This document shows positions 3,824 through 5,660 of a stretch of DNA of 5,660 bases, one piece after another. The DNA is from Actinomycetes bacterium (GTDB lineage Bacteria > Actinomycetota > Acidimicrobiia > Acidimicrobiales > RAAP-2). Made by a program: the position numbers and the translations under genes. Below the pieces are notes generated by a model. That model was not told where the DNA came from and searched no databases. It saw nothing but the letters and a program-made list of their open reading frames with translations. The stretch's first letter is position 1, and each line of letters opens with the position of its first letter. The stretch lies in assembly GCA_021800645.1 (NCBI GenBank), contig JAJYYT010000153.1, positions 1 through 5,660 on the forward strand, given 5' to 3'.

Positions 3824-5660
3824 TCAGCAGGCGCCCGCGGCGCCTGTCGGGGCGGAGGTCTTCGACGCGGGGATGTCCTGGCCGTTGCTCGGGTAGGGCT
3901 CGGGCCACGGCGGGCAGCCTGTCGTCATCACGACCGAGGAGGACGCGAGCTCCCAGGAGGGGGTCGACGGCGTCAGGTAGTGGGGGACCGTCACGTACTG
4001 CAGGCGGCTGTCCCAGACGTAGTACTTCTCGTAGCCCGACACGATCGATCCGTAGCCGAAGGTGCCGACCGCGCCTCGCCAGTCCTGGTCGATCGTGCCG
4101 TAGACGTACAGGCGATGTGTGGAGGAGCCGATCGTGTAGTTGTCGACCGTAAAGGAGTGCTTCAGCGCCAGGATCGCGGCGTCGACGACCAGTGTGGGGC
4201 CGGGGTTGCACAGGACCGCTGTCAGGGCGGGGACTGTCGAAGAGATTGTCTTGCAGTCCTCGAGCAGCTGGCCGCTCGCCGAGCACTTCACGCCGGTGGA
4301 CTGCTGGCTGCAGGCCGGCTTCTCGGGACGGTTCACCAGGACGAAGTTTGTGGCGATCAGCCCGAGCGAGTCGTTCACGCCACCGGGGTCGAAGGCGCAT
4401 GTGCGCTCGTAGTGGTAGGTCGTCGAGAACACTGTGCCGCAGTCGGTGTACTCGAGGTTCCCGGTGATGACGACGTTGTTCTGGGCGGCGATCGTGAGGT
4501 TGCCCGCGATCCCCGGGACCCCACCAGGCGCGTTCTTGCGGCTCGCGTCCTTCACGAACGCGTCGCCCGCGCAGTCGTTCGATTTGGGGGTCTCGCCGTA
4601 GACGAAGTCGTAGCCCTTCGATGTGCCGGTGAACTGGCCGGGGTAGACGATCTGTGCCTCGATTGTCGAAGGATGCGACGGTGTGGCCTTCCCCTGGCGG
4701 ATGCCGTCGAAGGGGCTGTCGCCGTTGCCCGAGCAGCTCCCCGTCGCGTTCGCGACGAACAGGACGCCGTTGCCTGTGTGCGCGTTGGTGGGGGCGGGCA
4801 GGTGTGTGCCGACGCAGCGTCGGGTGTTCGTGGCCGCGTTGTCCTCGTCTCGACCGCTCTTCGCTGTGACGGGGGTCTCGAGGCTTGTCACGTTCATGTA
4901 CGCCGACCTGGTCGCAGTTGTCGCGTACAGCGAGATCAGCGTGGGACCCGAGTAGACGCAACCCTTCAGCGCGGCCACCTGCTCGAGCTGCGTGTCGCTC
5001 GTCGGGATCGGCTCGACGGGCAGGCCGTACTGGGAAAAGGCGGCTGTGTAGCGCCCGACGTCGACTGTGTCGGCTGTCTTGCAGGTCGACGGCTTGCCGT
5101 GTGTGGCTGTGGGGAGCGGGTCGACGAAGAGGCAGTGGGGGTCGGCGGTGTCGACCGGGGAGCTCGCGTGCGCTGTCGAAGGTGTGCCGAAGACCGGGCC
5201 TGTCGTGACATAGACCGAGTCGTTCGTGAACACCGGCCCGTCGATCACGTCCTGGGGGCCGAAGTAGACCGGGCCGCACTTCCCGTCGCTGCCGTAGTAC
5301 GCGGCTGTGTACGTCGGCTTGGAGGGTGTGCCTTCGTAGCCTGTCCAGTAGTAGTGGCAGGCTTTCGGTGTCGTCGAGGTGAGGGAGGGGTCCTCGGCCT
5401 CGTAGTTGCTCCACCACACCCGCGTGAGGAACCCCTGGGCGGCAGAGAAGCTCGCGAGCGAGCTCTGGTAGCGGTAGTGGCCCGGGAAGCCCGCGGCGCC
5501 GATGATCTCGACCTGCAAGAGCTCGAAGTTCCCGGTCGCAGCTGTCTGCGTGCACCTGGTGAACGCCGTCCTGCTCGTGCTGAAGCACAGCTGGGGGTTG
5601 GTCCACAGGTAGTACTCCGGGGTCGAGCCGCTCGATGTCGTGCCGGGGACCTCGGTCCAC
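3824..5660 (-). CDS. Large secreted Cys/Thr-rich protein, PilX-like, 5'-truncated
   Basis: The C-terminal 611 residues are visible; the start lies beyond the window. The sequence is rich in Thr, Ser, Tyr and Gly, poor in charge, and has 18 Cys, which fits an exported protein with disulfides. Several blocks resemble actinobacterial PilX-like pilus-associated proteins: DVIDGPVFTND (about 137-147), NLTIAAQNNVVITGNLEY (about 384-401), SLGLIATNFVLV, VVDAAILALKHSFTV (about 489-503) and VSGYEKYYVWDSRLQ. The repeating short-strand pattern suggests a beta-solenoid-like surface domain. The N-terminal membrane helix expected in such proteins would be upstream. The chain ends in Cys at its last residue. 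The frame is chosen over a second open minus-strand frame because that one is Arg-rich and lacks family motifs. Thr codon use is strikingly odd (ACA most frequent). The family call comes from remembered motif patterns and is moderately sure; a pilus role is inference. Confidence 0.65.
   Translation of the reverse strand, partial: WTEVPGTTSSGSTPEYYLWTNPQLCFSTSRTAFTRCTQTAATGNFELLQVEIIGAAGFPGHYRYQSSLASFSAAQGFLTRVWWSNYEAEDPSLTSTTPKACHYYWTGYEGTPSKPTYTAAYYGSDGKCGPVYFGPQDVIDGPVFTNDSVYVTTGPVFGTPSTAHASSPVDTADPHCLFVDPLPTATHGKPSTCKTADTVDVGRYTAAFSQYGLPVEPIPTSDTQLEQVAALKGCVYSGPTLISLYATTATRSAYMNVTSLETPVTAKSGRDEDNAATNTRRCVGTHLPAPTNAHTGNGVLFVANATGSCSGNGDSPFDGIRQGKATPSHPSTIEAQIVYPGQFTGTSKGYDFVYGETPKSNDCAGDAFVKDASRKNAPGGVPGIAGNLTIAAQNNVVITGNLEYTDCGTVFSTTYHYERTCAFDPGGVNDSLGLIATNFVLVNRPEKPACSQQSTGVKCSASGQLLEDCKTISSTVPALTAVLCNPGPTLVVDAAILALKHSFTVDNYTIGSSTHRLYVYGTIDQDWRGAVGTFGYGSIVSGYEKYYVWDSRLQYVTVPHYLTPSTPSWELASSSVVMTTGCPPWPEPYPSNGQDIPASKTSAPTGAAGAC

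Noticed and set aside
3780..5660. A second open minus-strand frame of 626 residues across the whole right third
   Set aside because: Its product is Arg/Pro/His-rich with no family motif. It is the out-of-phase shadow of the PilX-like gene, kept open by high GC. The other frame has family-like blocks and paired Cys.

Overview
This is a GC-rich window (third codon positions almost always G or C) that looks like chromosomal DNA of a high-GC actinobacterium. A member of Acidimicrobiia or a relative is my best guess. The grounds are a short actinobacterial-type MutY, GTG starts, a promoter that fits leaderless transcription, and a RodZ C-terminal-like membrane protein beside a PilX-like surface protein. 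The lineage is inferred from family resemblance only. The first nine bases match the 3' end of the common Illumina adapter, so the left edge may be an untrimmed contig end.

Layout. (1) 1-1323, plus strand: the C-terminal part of a MaoC-type hot-dog hydratase, then 12 bp later mutY (A/G-specific adenine glycosylase), probably one transcript. (2) 1324-1458: a short gap filled by four 23-bp tandem repeats, ending in a likely leaderless promoter. (3) 1459-2007, plus: a cupin of the dTDP-4-dehydrorhamnose 3,5-epimerase (RmlC) family with a non-canonical first motif. A 17-bp tandem duplication overlaps its stop codon. (4) 2051-2647, minus: a TetR-type regulator convergent with the epimerase. (5) 2648-2922: a regulatory gap between divergent genes. 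It holds a seven-unit degenerate 17-bp direct-repeat array immediately upstream of the tetR start, two abutting palindromes, and a GTGCAC-centred inverted repeat. (6) 2923-3783, plus: a two-helix membrane protein ending in a RodZ C-terminal (DUF4115)-like domain. (7) 3824 to the window end, minus: the C-terminal 611 residues of a large Cys-, Thr- and Tyr-rich secreted protein resembling actinobacterial PilX-like pilus-associated proteins, convergent with the RodZ-like gene.

How the genes relate. MaoC-type hydratase and mutY form a housekeeping pair. The epimerase belongs to nucleotide-sugar or cell-envelope chemistry. The RodZ-like and PilX-like proteins are both envelope or surface proteins, but they lie on opposite strands and share no obvious operon. 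I see no phage, insertion sequence, CRISPR, tRNA or rRNA.

The most unusual signal is codon use in the PilX-like gene. By hand count, 32 of 76 threonine codons are ACA, against 1 of about 56 in the other five genes together, while other A-ending codons in the same gene stay almost absent. The second is the 17-bp array upstream of the TetR gene. I do not see a complete undescribed multi-gene system here.
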